Positions 56,029 to 64,000 of a DNA stretch of 64,000 nt are shown here, one piece after another. The stretch spans positions 1 through 64,000 of the forward strand of contig NZ_BAJV01000005.1 in assembly GCF_000613885.1 (NCBI RefSeq), in the 5' to 3' direction. The DNA is from Asaia prunellae JCM 25354. Its GTDB lineage: Bacteria > Pseudomonadota > Alphaproteobacteria > Acetobacterales > Acetobacteraceae. The notes beneath the pieces are model-generated. The model did no database searches. It saw nothing but the letters and a program-made list of their open reading frames with translations, and had not been told where the DNA came from. Made by a program: the position numbers and the translations under genes. Position 1 is the stretch's first letter. Every line of letters starts with the position of its first letter.

Positions 56029-56534
56029 AGAAAATGATGCTTGGATTCAGTTTCTGCCTGGGTCTCGCTGCCTGTGGTGGCGGGCCGAGGGAATACAGCC
56101 GCGCCAGCTTCAATGGTCCGCTGCAATGCGCTCCCTATGCCCGCTCCAAGACCGGTGTTGCACTTTACGGGGCAGCAGCTTCGTGGTGGCGAGGCGCTTC
56201 CGGTAAATACAGGCGTACCCAGACGCCGGCGGAAGGTGAGATTCTTGTTTTCCGTTCGACCGGGCGCCTGCCGTCTGGTCATGTCTCTGTAGTCCGCAGT
56301 ACCGTTTCGTCGCGCAAGATACTGGTTGAGCATGCCAACTGGGAGCCGGGCCGGATTGACCGTTCTGTGCCGGTTATTGATGTCTCCCGCAATAATGACT
56401 GGTCTCTTGTACGGGTCTACTGGGCGCCTATCAGGAATCTGGGTTCACGTGCGTATCCTACCTACGGATTCATCGTTCCACGCGACCTCGACAATATTGC
56501 GCGCTTGCAAGAGACGCCTGATCACGCCATGTGA
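56025..56534 (+). CDS. CHAP-domain lipoprotein (probable peptidoglycan amidase/endopeptidase)
   Basis: A 169-residue protein with a short lipoprotein signal (MKKMMLGFSFCLGLAACGG, lipobox LAAC). The CHAP domain shows the nucleophile Cys in LQCAPYARSKTG and His in SGHVSVV, with the third-residue segment VEHANW. CHAP enzymes cut peptidoglycan cross-bridges or amide bonds. It would act from the inner or outer membrane on cell wall. It overlaps recX by four bases. Target unknown. Confidence 0.8.
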   Translation: MKKMMLGFSFCLGLAACGGGPREYSRASFNGPLQCAPYARSKTGVALYGAAASWWRGASGKYRRTQTPAEGEILVFRSTGRLPSGHVSVVRSTVSSRKILVEHANWEPGRIDRSVPVIDVSRNNDWSLVRVYWAPIRNLGSRAYPTYGFIVPRDLDNIARLQETPDHAM

Positions 56535-56585
56535 GAAGCGAGGAAAAAGACGGTTGTTTGGTCCCGTCATACAAGGAGAGAGAAT

Positions 56586-56852
56586 ATGGGTAGCATGAGT
56601 CCCCTGCACTGGCTGATAGTGCTTGCCGTTGTACTCATCCTTTTTGGCGGCGGCAGCAAGATCAGTGGCCTCATGGGTGATTTTGCGAAGGGGATCAAAT
56701 CCTTCAAGAAAAACATGGCCGAAGATGAATCGATGGAGCCCAAGCACGATCAGCCCAACGGCCAGATTGCCCCGCCGCCCCAGGGTAACTTTCAGCAGCC
56801 GCACTACACACCCCCGGTGTCGGGCAGTAATGTAAACAACGTCAATCACTGA
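56586..56852 (+). CDS. tatA: Twin-arginine translocase subunit TatA
   Basis: An 88-residue protein with an N-terminal membrane helix ([20 protein letters not shown]), the hinge FGGG, an amphipathic helix ([19 protein letters not shown]) and a hydrophilic tail of 45 residues. It forms the Tat pore. tatB and tatC are not beside it. It has a GGAGAG site and is followed by mtnB after 8 bp. The window holds a Tat substrate, the dehydrogenase small subunit. Confidence 0.93.
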   Translation: MGSMSPLHWLIVLAVVLILFGGGSKISGLMGDFAKGIKSFKKNMAEDESMEPKHDQPNGQIAPPPQGNFQQPHYTPPVSGSNVNNVNH

Positions 56853-56859
56853 GTTTTCC

Positions 56860-57477
56860 ATGACCAAGCTTTCGGATCAGCTCTGGATGGATGCGGTACA
56901 GGACGTGCTGCATGCAGGTTGCAGAATGGATCAGCGAGGCTGGGTGCCGGCTACAGCCGGTAACCTCAGCCGTCGTCTTGCAGACGGTCGTATCGCAATT
57001 ACACGTTCCGGCGGCCACAAGGGCTTTCTGAGCGAGCAGGACGTTATTGAAATCGATCCTGAAGGCTGCCCGCTTGCTCCTGGTCAGAAGGCAAGTGCCG
57101 AGACATTGCTGCATACGCAGCTCTATGCATCCGACCCGGCAATCGGAGCTGTGTTGCATGGTCATTCTGTTGCCGCAACCGTGTTGTCTATGGCTCTCGA
57201 TACGCCTGTTCTCACCTTGTCAGGCTACGAGTTGATCAAGGTGTTTGAAGGGCAATCGACCCATGATACGGCAATTGACGTGCCGTTTTTTGCCAATGAT
57301 CAGGATATTGCCCGTCTGGCGACGGTCGTGGCTCCCTCTCTGGGCAAAATGCCGGCGGGCTACGTGATCCGGGGGCATGGAGTCTATGTCTGGGGACGGG
57401 ATATGGCGATGGCTCTTGCCCGCCTCGAAGGACTGGAGTTTCTTCTGGCCTGCGAACTTGAAAGGCGGAAACGATGA
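56860..57477 (+). CDS. mtnB: Methylthioribulose-1-phosphate dehydratase
   Basis: A 205-residue class-II aldolase-family enzyme of the methionine salvage pathway. Zinc ligands are in AVLHGHSVAATVL and the later VIRGHGVYVWG; NLSRRL and the SGGHKGFLSEQDV loop fit MtnB. It dehydrates methylthioribulose 1-phosphate to the diketo compound. It is the first gene of mtnB-mtnD-mtnC, coupled by ATGA overlaps. mtnA and mtnK (or mtnN) are not in the window. Confidence 0.93.
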   Translation: MTKLSDQLWMDAVQDVLHAGCRMDQRGWVPATAGNLSRRLADGRIAITRSGGHKGFLSEQDVIEIDPEGCPLAPGQKASAETLLHTQLYASDPAIGAVLHGHSVAATVLSMALDTPVLTLSGYELIKVFEGQSTHDTAIDVPFFANDQDIARLATVVAPSLGKMPAGYVIRGHGVYVWGRDMAMALARLEGLEFLLACELERRKR

Positions 57478-58029
57478 GCCGACTGACCATCTATCATGAC
57501 GATACGCCTGAAAATCTCATTCTCGACACAGAGGATGCCCGGGTGATCGCCGAGACATTGCGCCCGCTCGATGTGCGTTTCGAACGCTGGCAGTCTCCGG
57601 TCACACCGGCCAGGGATGCCGCGCCGGAAGTTATTCTGGAGGCCTATCGCCCCTATCTTGACGGGCTGATGGGTGAAACGGGCGCAGGCAGTGCCGATGT
57701 GATTCGTTTTGACCGTAATACCCCCCAGATCGCTGCCATGCGTGAGAAATACCTCTCCGAGCACACCCATAGCGAGGATGAGGTGCGCTTCTTCGTGTAT
57801 GGTCAGGGTGCTTCATCCTGCATGTTGAAGGGAAGGTCTATTCTGTTCTGTGCGTGCAGGGAGACCTGATTTCGGTGCCGGCCGGCACGCCGCACTGGTT
57901 TGATGCCGGACATGATCCGATGTTGTTGCCTTGCGTGTCTTTACCGATACAACAGGCTGGGTTGCGGAATACACGGGCGATGAGATCGCACGCCGGTTCC
58001 CTGTCACTATTCCGGAACTTGCGGCATGA
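57474..58029 (+). CDS. mtnD: Acireductone dioxygenase, two frame breaks
   Basis: MtnD oxidises acireductone to the keto acid of methionine. The metal site HTHSEDE gives His97, His99 and Glu103; HWFD in the later part gives the fourth ligand. The frame breaks near 57812 (after FVYGQG) and near 57929. Adding a base at each point gives [35 protein letters not shown], then [20 protein letters not shown] to the stop at 58027-58029. The restored length is 185 residues, normal for the family. Overlaps both neighbours by ATGA. I read the breaks as sequencing losses. Confidence 0.92.
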
Positions 58030-58718
58030 GCACTGTTCGTCTCATTCTTCTGGATATCGAAGGTACTACCCTGCCGATCACTTTCGTCAGGGACGTGCTC
58101 TTTCCCTATTCTGACAAGGTGATGCCTGAACTGCTGCGTGAGCAGGCAGACAATCCGCTGGTCAAGGTAGCGCTGGCGGATATCGAAGCAACCAGTCCCG
58201 GTTGTGATCCGCTTGTCCAGCTTCATGACTGGACTGTGCGGGATGAAAAGGTTGCGCCGCTTAAATCATTGCAGGGTCTGGCCTGGAAGACAGGTTTCGA
58301 ATCGGGCGCTCTCAAGGCACGTCTGTATCCCGACGTACCGCCGGCATTGAAGGCCTGGCATGACGCCGGATTACGTCTTGCAGTCTATTCATCCGGTTCG
58401 GCAAGCGCGCAGCGCCTGCTCTATGGCTATTCGGATGCTGGTGATCTGACGTCTCTTTTCGAGGCATTCTATGATCTCGATATCGGGGGCAAGAAAGTGG
58501 CCGAGAGTTATCGGGAGATTGCCTTGCGTGCGGGTGTCGCTCCCGGTGAGATCCTGTTTCTCTCTGATATCGGTGCGGAACTTGACGCGGCAGAAGAGGC
58601 AGGACTCAGAACCTGCCAGCTCGTGCGGCCGGAAGATGGTACGATCCCCCATGCTGGTACGTTTCAGGCGGCGGACTTCAAAGCTGTTGGCTTGCAGTTC
58701 GGATTGCCAGTCTCATGA
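58026..58718 (+). CDS. mtnC: Acireductone synthase (enolase-phosphatase E1)
   Basis: A 230-residue HAD enzyme with DIEGTT (nucleophile Asp10, acid Glu12), [12 protein letters not shown] for the second motif and [15 protein letters not shown] for the last. It enolises and dephosphorylates the diketo compound in methionine salvage. It lies between mtnD and ribF, both coupled by ATGA overlaps. Confidence 0.93.
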   Translation: MSTVRLILLDIEGTTLPITFVRDVLFPYSDKVMPELLREQADNPLVKVALADIEATSPGCDPLVQLHDWTVRDEKVAPLKSLQGLAWKTGFESGALKARLYPDVPPALKAWHDAGLRLAVYSSGSASAQRLLYGYSDAGDLTSLFEAFYDLDIGGKKVAESYREIALRAGVAPGEILFLSDIGAELDAAEEAGLRTCQLVRPEDGTIPHAGTFQAADFKAVGLQFGLPVS

Positions 58719-59644
58719 CCCTTTACGAGAACTGGACAGCGGTCCCCCATGGGGCACGTGGCTCTGCTGTCGCTCTTGGTAATTTCGATGGTGTGCATCT
58801 GGGACATGCCCATCTTCTGAAATCACTTCATGCAGCGCGTCCAGATCTTCCGCTTGGTGTTGTGACTTTCGAGCCCCATCCACGCGAATTCTTCCGCCCT
58901 CAAGACCCTCCGGTCCGTCTGATGTTGCCGCCTGTCCGTGCGCGGTTTCTGCATGAACTGGGTGTGAAACAGATTTTCCAGCTCCCTTTCGACGCTGATT
59001 TCAGTCATATGCCACCGGAGCGCTTCGTTGAGGACGTGCTGCATCATGGGCTGGGTGTGCAGCATGTGGCCTGTGGTCCTGATTTTGCTTTTGGCCACAG
59101 ACGGGCCGGTGATATCGGGTATCTGGGTCACAGGCTCGAGACATTCGGTATCGGCCTGACGATTGTGCCTCCCCTGACCGATATCAGTGGCCCTTTTTCC
59201 TCCTCGCGCATTCGTCGGCTGCTTCAGGAAGGCTACCCGGAACGTGCCGCGGAGGAGCTCGGTCGTCCGTGGTTTATTACCGGTGCTGTTGCCCATGGAG
59301 ACAAGCGCGGGCGTCTTCTGGGCTTTCCGACCGCCAATATCCCTCTGGGTCGTCATGTCGAACCGGCACGTGGCGTTTATGCCGCGACGATCCGTCATCC
59401 CGATGGGCGCATAAGCTCCGGCGTTGCCAATATCGGTCGTCGTCCGACGATCAATGACGGACAGGAGAGCAGGCTTGAGGTTCATCTCTTCGACGTGAGT
59501 GAGGACCTCTACGGTCAGGTGCTGGAAGTCAGTCTGCATAAACTGCTGCGGGAGGAGCGTCGCTTCGACGGGCTTGACGCCTTGAAGGCCCAGATTGCCG
59601 AGGATGCGAGCCAGGCCCGCGCCGTGCTCAGCCCTGCCATCTGA
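58715..59644 (+). CDS. ribF: Bifunctional riboflavin kinase / FAD synthetase
   Basis: A 309-residue protein. The N-terminal adenylyltransferase has ALGNFDGVHLGHAHLL and SSSRIRRLLQEG; the C-terminal flavokinase has GDKRGRLLGFPTANI and VANIGRRPTINDG. It makes FMN and FAD. The start overlaps mtnC by four bases, so it is expressed with methionine salvage; the pathways are unrelated, though in alphaproteobacteria ribF is often beside ileS, which follows 2.4 kb later. Frame intact. Confidence 0.95.
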   Translation: MTLYENWTAVPHGARGSAVALGNFDGVHLGHAHLLKSLHAARPDLPLGVVTFEPHPREFFRPQDPPVRLMLPPVRARFLHELGVKQIFQLPFDADFSHMPPERFVEDVLHHGLGVQHVACGPDFAFGHRRAGDIGYLGHRLETFGIGLTIVPPLTDISGPFSSSRIRRLLQEGYPERAAEELGRPWFITGAVAHGDKRGRLLGFPTANIPLGRHVEPARGVYAATIRHPDGRISSGVANIGRRPTINDGQESRLEVHLFDVSEDLYGQVLEVSLHKLLREERRFDGLDALKAQIAEDASQARAVLSPAI

Positions 59645-59939
59645 ACCCCGCCTGCGATCCTTTTATCATGCCATGCATCGCGAAAATGATCTGCAACAGG
59701 TGCTCGCGATGTGTCACGCACTCATTTTCCGGGTGTGAAGAGCAAGGTGAGACTGAGTTGTTCACTATGTAGGCTTATTATCCAGTCAATGGATCTGATT
59801 CAGCTGCAGCAGGGTAATTGCGCTCTATACCCGGACGGTTGCCTTATCGTGTTCTGTAGCGAACCATGCGTTGTGTCACTGTGAAATGACATTTCAAGGA
59901 CAGTTTCCCAAAATATGGGGGAAACGGTATGGTTCTGGA
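59645..59939. other. Intergenic region upstream of the DUF3667 gene
   Basis: About 295 bp with no supported gene or hairpin. A longer open frame from 59871 leads into the DUF3667 gene, but its first 23 codons look non-coding; I start that gene at 59940. Confidence 0.35.
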
Positions 59940-60863
59940 ATGAAAAAACATGATCTCATGCTGGCCGGCAAGCCTCCGGAGAGGTGCCTCAACTGCGATA
60001 CCTCTCTTCTAGGCCATTACTGTCACGTCTGTGGGCAGAACGCCCGTACTGCGGAGCCTTCTCTTCGCGAGTTCTGCCTGGATTTCTTCGAGATGATGAC
60101 ACATGCGGATGGCAAGGTCATGCGCACAATCCGTCGTCTTTTCTTTGATCCGGCTTGCCTGACACGTGACTATATAAAAGGGAAGCGGGCCAGTGAGATT
60201 CCCCCGATCCGTATGTTTTTTGTCTCGCTCCTGCTTTTCTTCGCGTTTACGTCTGTAGCGCCATTTCATAGTATTGTTGCCAGAGAAATACCTGAAGAAA
60301 TGGCTGAAGAAAGCCACTCTACACTTCCGCTATCAGGACATGCTGAAAGTCTGAAGGTGGAGCTCAAGGCTCAGGTAGAGACTTTGACATTTTCCGGATC
60401 AAAACGGGTGCAGAAATGGTTAGATGATCATCTTGCCGCTGCGTTGGATAATCCTGACGAGGTGCAGCATGTGATGGGTGAATGGGCGGAGCGCATGGTG
60501 TTGCTACTGCTTCCCATAAGCGCAGTATTTCTCTGGATATTGTATGCTTTCCCGAAACCGGTTCCTCTCTACGATCATCTCATTGTCTCGCTGCATTCCC
60601 TGACAGTCCTGTTTCTGATTGTCACCGTCGCGACGATACTGGAAAAATTTCTGTCCGACGAAGTAATGGACTGGCTTATACGTGCGCTCGCTCTGGCGAT
60701 GACGGTGCATCTTTTTGCACATCTGAAAGGTTTCTACAGGCGTTCGGCTGCCGGAACCGTTCTGCGTATGATCCTTCTCGGCTTGGCCACAATCGTGGCA
60801 TCCTTCCTGCTCACCCTTGCTCTGGCCCTCATCGGCCTGCAACTTGGAGCCGTGGGGGAATAG
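59940..60863 (+). CDS. DUF3667 membrane protein
   Basis: About 307 residues from ATG 59940. The N-terminus has a zinc-finger-like CLNCDTSLLGHYCHVCGQ (CxxC pairs), then EFCLDFFEMMTHADGKVMRT, the DUF3667 signature, and three to five membrane segments (MFFVSLLLFFAFTSV; MVLLLLPISAVFLWILYAF; LLGLATIVASFLLTL). A charged loop (residues 120-190) separates them. The function of DUF3667 is unknown. It is monocistronic. Frame intact. Confidence 0.85.
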   Translation: MKKHDLMLAGKPPERCLNCDTSLLGHYCHVCGQNARTAEPSLREFCLDFFEMMTHADGKVMRTIRRLFFDPACLTRDYIKGKRASEIPPIRMFFVSLLLFFAFTSVAPFHSIVAREIPEEMAEESHSTLPLSGHAESLKVELKAQVETLTFSGSKRVQKWLDDHLAAALDNPDEVQHVMGEWAERMVLLLLPISAVFLWILYAFPKPVPLYDHLIVSLHSLTVLFLIVTVATILEKFLSDEVMDWLIRALALAMTVHLFAHLKGFYRRSAAGTVLRMILLGLATIVASFLLTLALALIGLQLGAVGE

Positions 60864-61186
60864 AGATGAATGTCCTGCGGTAATACCTGGTCTTGCAGGG
60901 TGTCGAGACGACCCGTGTTGTTATCATGACCTCCAGGCTGACACTGTCTGGTTGAGAAGCAACCGCGAGAGCATCCAAGGTTTACCCAGTGACGGGCCAT
61001 TGTCCTGCTTAAGGATGATCCCGGAAAGATCGCCTGATTCTGTGACGCTTAATCGGGATCTATCGGAGCGGCAGACTCCTCTCTCTCGTACATTCTGGAT
61101 CAGTGCCTAAAATGTGAAGTTTTGTTGTTTGTTGTCACCGTTCTCATGTTATATATTAACTGAGATTAATAATTCCGGGGGGTGTC
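60864..61186. other. Intergenic region without a recognised gene
   Basis: About 320 bp. The last 50 bp are AT-rich (TATATTAACTGAGATTAATAA) and look like a promoter and leader for the small gene that follows. No RNA family recognised. Confidence 0.4.
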
Positions 61187-61396
61187 ATGTTTGGCGCGAT
61201 GCAAATGTATCAGATGCAGGCGATGGAACAGCACATCGCCCAAAAGGAAATGCGTCGTAAAGAAAGCGTTTCGCGTCTTGTCAGGCTGAAAGCCTTTCTG
61301 CGTCAGGATCTTACGACGCTCGGCCAGCAGATTGACGGTACCTTCGACAGTGTCTGTTCCTCGACAGGCTTTTCCAAACATGGAAGCTTGCGCTGA
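61187..61396 (+). CDS. Small protein of unknown function
   Basis: A 69-residue frame with a GGGGGG site upstream of its ATG and an AT-rich promoter-like leader. It is Met/Gln-rich at the start (MQMYQMQAMEQHIAQKEMRR) and then basic and helical. I do not recognise it. Confidence 0.45.
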   Translation: MFGAMQMYQMQAMEQHIAQKEMRRKESVSRLVRLKAFLRQDLTTLGQQIDGTFDSVCSSTGFSKHGSLR

Positions 61397-61436
61397 GTCC
61401 GTGATGGGCGAATATCTGCAGACGTCGGCATTCAGG

Positions 61437-61859
61437 TCAATTGACCATGGTGCAGGAGAGGGGCGTTCTGGTTAGCCGGAAAAATTCTTTCTTGCGTAGA
61501 TAGAAAACAAACTCGAAAGAGACATTTCCATTCATAAATTGCTTCAAATTGGTGGAGCAATATCGTTCTGTCGTTCCATTTACGATCATTCGTTTCAGCT
61601 CTGTCTCTGAGTACTGAAAGATAGCTTCATCTGCATGATGACTTAACGCGATTTCTTCAGTGATTGTGCGCCCCTTTCTGCGTGCCGACAAGATCGTAGA
61701 CATTGGATTATCTGCAAATGGAGCAGCGCGGTTCAGGAGGTTTACATAGTCATCGATCGCGGATATCGGCATTTGTGGTGGGGTCAAGGCGCTTTGTGCA
61801 TTGGTTTCTGATATAAAAAGAAAGATAGATGCGACAAAAATCCAAGCTGCTTTTCTCAT
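61437..61859 (-). CDS. Secreted small protein of unknown function
   Basis: About 140 residues from ATG 61859, which has an AAGGGG site eight bases upstream; ATG 61865 is possible. A signal peptide is clear (MRKAAWIFVASIFLFISETNAQ). The mature part has SAIDDYVNLLNRAAPFADNP and ERYCSTNLKQFMN, with two Cys (in YCSTN and LSCTM) that may pair. It is AT-richer than its neighbours, lies alone and may be acquired. No family recognised. Confidence 0.65.
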   Translation of the reverse strand: MRKAAWIFVASIFLFISETNAQSALTPPQMPISAIDDYVNLLNRAAPFADNPMSTILSARRKGRTITEEIALSHHADEAIFQYSETELKRMIVNGTTERYCSTNLKQFMNGNVSFEFVFYLRKKEFFRLTRTPLSCTMVN

Positions 61860-62072
61860 TATCATTGCCCCTTAGCGCGTATGACGCATAATACAGAAAA
61901 GATTTTTGTCTGGTAGGTCAGTCTACTGACTCTCTATTCCTCTGAAACACGCTTTAAAAATCTTTGTGATTTTGCTGCGTCCATCGAAGGCAGGATGCAA
62001 CCTCTGCTCTTGACCCCGAAGCCCGCATCTTCGCATAACTCGCGGTTCCCTGACTCCGTCGAATGATCGAAG

Positions 62073-64000
62073 ATGCCTGATTCCAAAAGCCCCGATCCTC
62101 AGGACCGTTATCGCGACACGGTCTTTCTGCCTCGCACCAGCTTTCCGATGCGTGGCAACCTGCCTATGCGCGAGCCGGAAATTCTGGCGCGATGGGAATC
62201 GATAGGGCTTGATGAGAAGATTATCGAGGCAGGCAAGGGCAAGCCGGTCTTCACCCTGCATGATGGGCCGCCTTATGCGAATGGCCATTTGCATATCGGA
62301 CATGCGCTGAACAAGATCAACAAGGACGTCATCAATCGTGCCCAGCGCATGAATGGCGCCCGTGTGCGCTACGTGCCGGGCTGGGACTGCCATGGCTGCC
62401 GATAGAATGGCGTGTTGAAGAAGAATACCGCAAGGCAGGCAAGAACAAGGATGATGTGCCTGTTCTGCAGTTCCGTGCCGAATGCCGCGACTATGCGCGT
62501 CGCTGGCTGGATACCCAGGCCGAGGAATTCAAGCGTCTTGGCGTACAGGGGGAGTGGAAGAACCGTTACGCCACGATGGATTTCAGTTCGGAATCAGCCA
62601 TTGTGGCTGAAATCGGCAAATTCCTGCTCAATGGTGGGCTCTATCGCGGTTTGCGTCCAGTCATGTGGAGCCCGGTAGAGAAGACGGCCCTTGCCGAAGC
62701 AGAAATCGAGTATCACGACATCACATCGACCACGATTCATGTGGCTTTTCCAATCGAGGCCGATCCTACACCCGGACAGGCTCTGCAAGGAGCGTCCGCA
62801 GTTATCTGGACGACCACGCCCTGGACCATTCCGGCCAATCGTGCCATCGCCTATGGTCCCGAAATTGCGTATGCCGTAATCCGCGCTGACCTGCTGGAAG
62901 AAAGCAGTCTTGTAGCGCCGGGGTCGCGCTTCCTGATTGCCGAAGAGCGTCTGGTAGATTTCTGCGCTCAGGCAGGGATTCAGGAATATCATACCCTTTA
63001 TACCCTCCCCGGCGAGGCTCTCGAAGGCACGATCTGTGCCCATCCCTTGCGTGGTTGTGGCTACGAATTTGATGTGCCCATGCTGCCGGGCGATTTTGTG
63101 ACGACTGATGCTGGTACGGGTCTTGTGCATATGGCCCCCGCCCATGGTCAGGACGATTTCCTGCTGACACGTCAATACGGAATTGAAGTGTCCGAACTGG
63201 TGCAGGACGATGGCACCTATGCCCCCTGGGTACCGCATTTCGCCGGTATCCATGTGTTCAAGGCGGCCGATCCGGTTTGCGCAGCCCTGACAGAAGCAAC
63301 GCAGCGCTGGGCTGCGAATGGCGATGCCGCAGCCGGCCTCGTCGCGCGCTCAAGCATTGTGCATTCCTATCCGCATTCCTGGCGTTCACGTAAACCGATC
63401 ATCTTCCGCGCGACCCCGCAATGGTTCATTCGCATGGATGGTGATCAGGCGCTGCGCCGCAAGGCACTCGATGCGCTGGCTGATGTCACTTTTGTGCCTG
63501 AAGCTGCGCGTAACCGCCTGACTTCCATGATTGAACAGCGCCCCGACTGGTGCATCAGCGTCAGCGTGCCTGGGGCGTACCGATTGCGGTCTTCGTTGAG
63601 AAGAGCACCGGTGAAGTGCTGCGTGACGCGACGGTGATGCAGCGTATTGTGGACGCGATGGCCGAGCATGGTGCCGATATCTGGTACAGTGCCGATCCGG
63701 CGGAGTTCCTTGGTGAAGGACGTGATCCGTCGCAATACGAACAGGTTTTCGACATCGTTGATGTCTGGTTCGAGAGTGGCTCGACTCACAGTTTTGTTCT
63801 GGGTGAAGACGGGCTGAATTTCCCGGCCGATCTCTATCTGGAAGGGTCCGACAGCATCGCGGCTGGTTCCAGTCTTCTTTGCTTGAGAGCGTCGGAACAC
63901 GCGGCATGGCGCCCATGAAGGCGATTGTCACAAACGGTTTTGTGCTCGACGAGCAAGGCCGCAAGATGTCGAAGTCACTGGGTAATGTGATTGCGCCCAA
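62073..64000 (+). CDS. ileS: Isoleucyl-tRNA synthetase, 5' part, three frame breaks, runs off the window
   Basis: IleRS charges tRNA-Ile. The HIGH motif is in [10 protein letters not shown] and the KMSKS motif is seen at the very end ([10 protein letters not shown]), so the missing part is the anticodon-binding domain. The frame breaks near 62397 ([17 protein letters not shown]), near 63565 ([12 protein letters not shown]) and near 63862 ([20 protein letters not shown]), each as one lost base. The editing domain ([29 protein letters not shown]) is intact. Essential, so the breaks are most likely errors. The 3' end lies beyond 64000. Confidence 0.94.

Noticed and set aside
61923-62393. Leftward open frame over the start of ileS
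   Set aside because: Antisense to the conserved HIGH-motif region of ileS.
1-64000. CRISPR arrays, insertion sequences and rRNA genes
   Set aside because: I looked for regularly spaced repeats, transposase motifs and rRNA sequence and found none.

Overview
The window reads as chromosomal DNA of an acetic acid bacterium (Acetobacteraceae, Alphaproteobacteria). The signs are a small/large/cytochrome-c membrane dehydrogenase of the gluconate 2-dehydrogenase type, an alphaproteobacterial GyrA with an acidic insert in its C-terminal domain, type-B PutA, and several conserved proteins I know only from this family. I cannot name the genus with confidence.

Layout. 0-9.7 kb: an alpha/beta hydrolase, putA with a divergent Lrp-type regulator, the ycjX-ycjF pair with a small membrane protein upstream, and a periplasmic retropepsin-like protein. 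10-18.7 kb: tRNA-Lys, the leftward run ssb, gyrA, coaD, ppiB, then the rightward pair uvrA-ghrA. 18.8-24.8 kb: a leftward three-gene RND efflux operon. 25.0-44.6 kb: a compact contractile-tail phage-like element. 44.6-48.5 kb: membrane gluconate-type dehydrogenase. 48.6-53.7 kb: a lipoprotein, an unknown protein, hslO, argF and argD. 53.8-59.6 kb: D-aminopeptidase, recX, a CHAP lipoprotein, tatA, methionine salvage mtnB-mtnD-mtnC and ribF. 59.9-64 kb: a DUF3667 membrane protein, two small unknown genes and the 5' part of ileS.

The phage-like element is the most interesting part. A leftward HTH repressor, flanked by copies of the palindrome TGGC-N5-GCCA, faces a short early set that includes a DUF6456-like protein (the type found in the activators of alphaproteobacterial gene transfer agents). 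A single late block follows: terminase, portal, scaffold, capsid, neck, sheath, tube, frameshifted tail chaperone, baseplate and fibres. I find no integrase, transposase, replication, lysis or att repeats, no conventional tape-measure gene, and the baseplate hub gene appears cut down. The arrangement resembles a domesticated particle or a gene-transfer-agent-like system more than a complete prophage.

Data quality matters throughout. At least 17 reading-frame breaks, several in essential genes (gyrA, coaD, ileS), all shift the frame in the direction of one missing base, often in a short homopolymer. I treat them as sequencing or assembly deletions and give whole-gene coordinates. This also complicates two potentially biological frame changes, the tail-chaperone slippery site and the G10 tract in the tail fibre.
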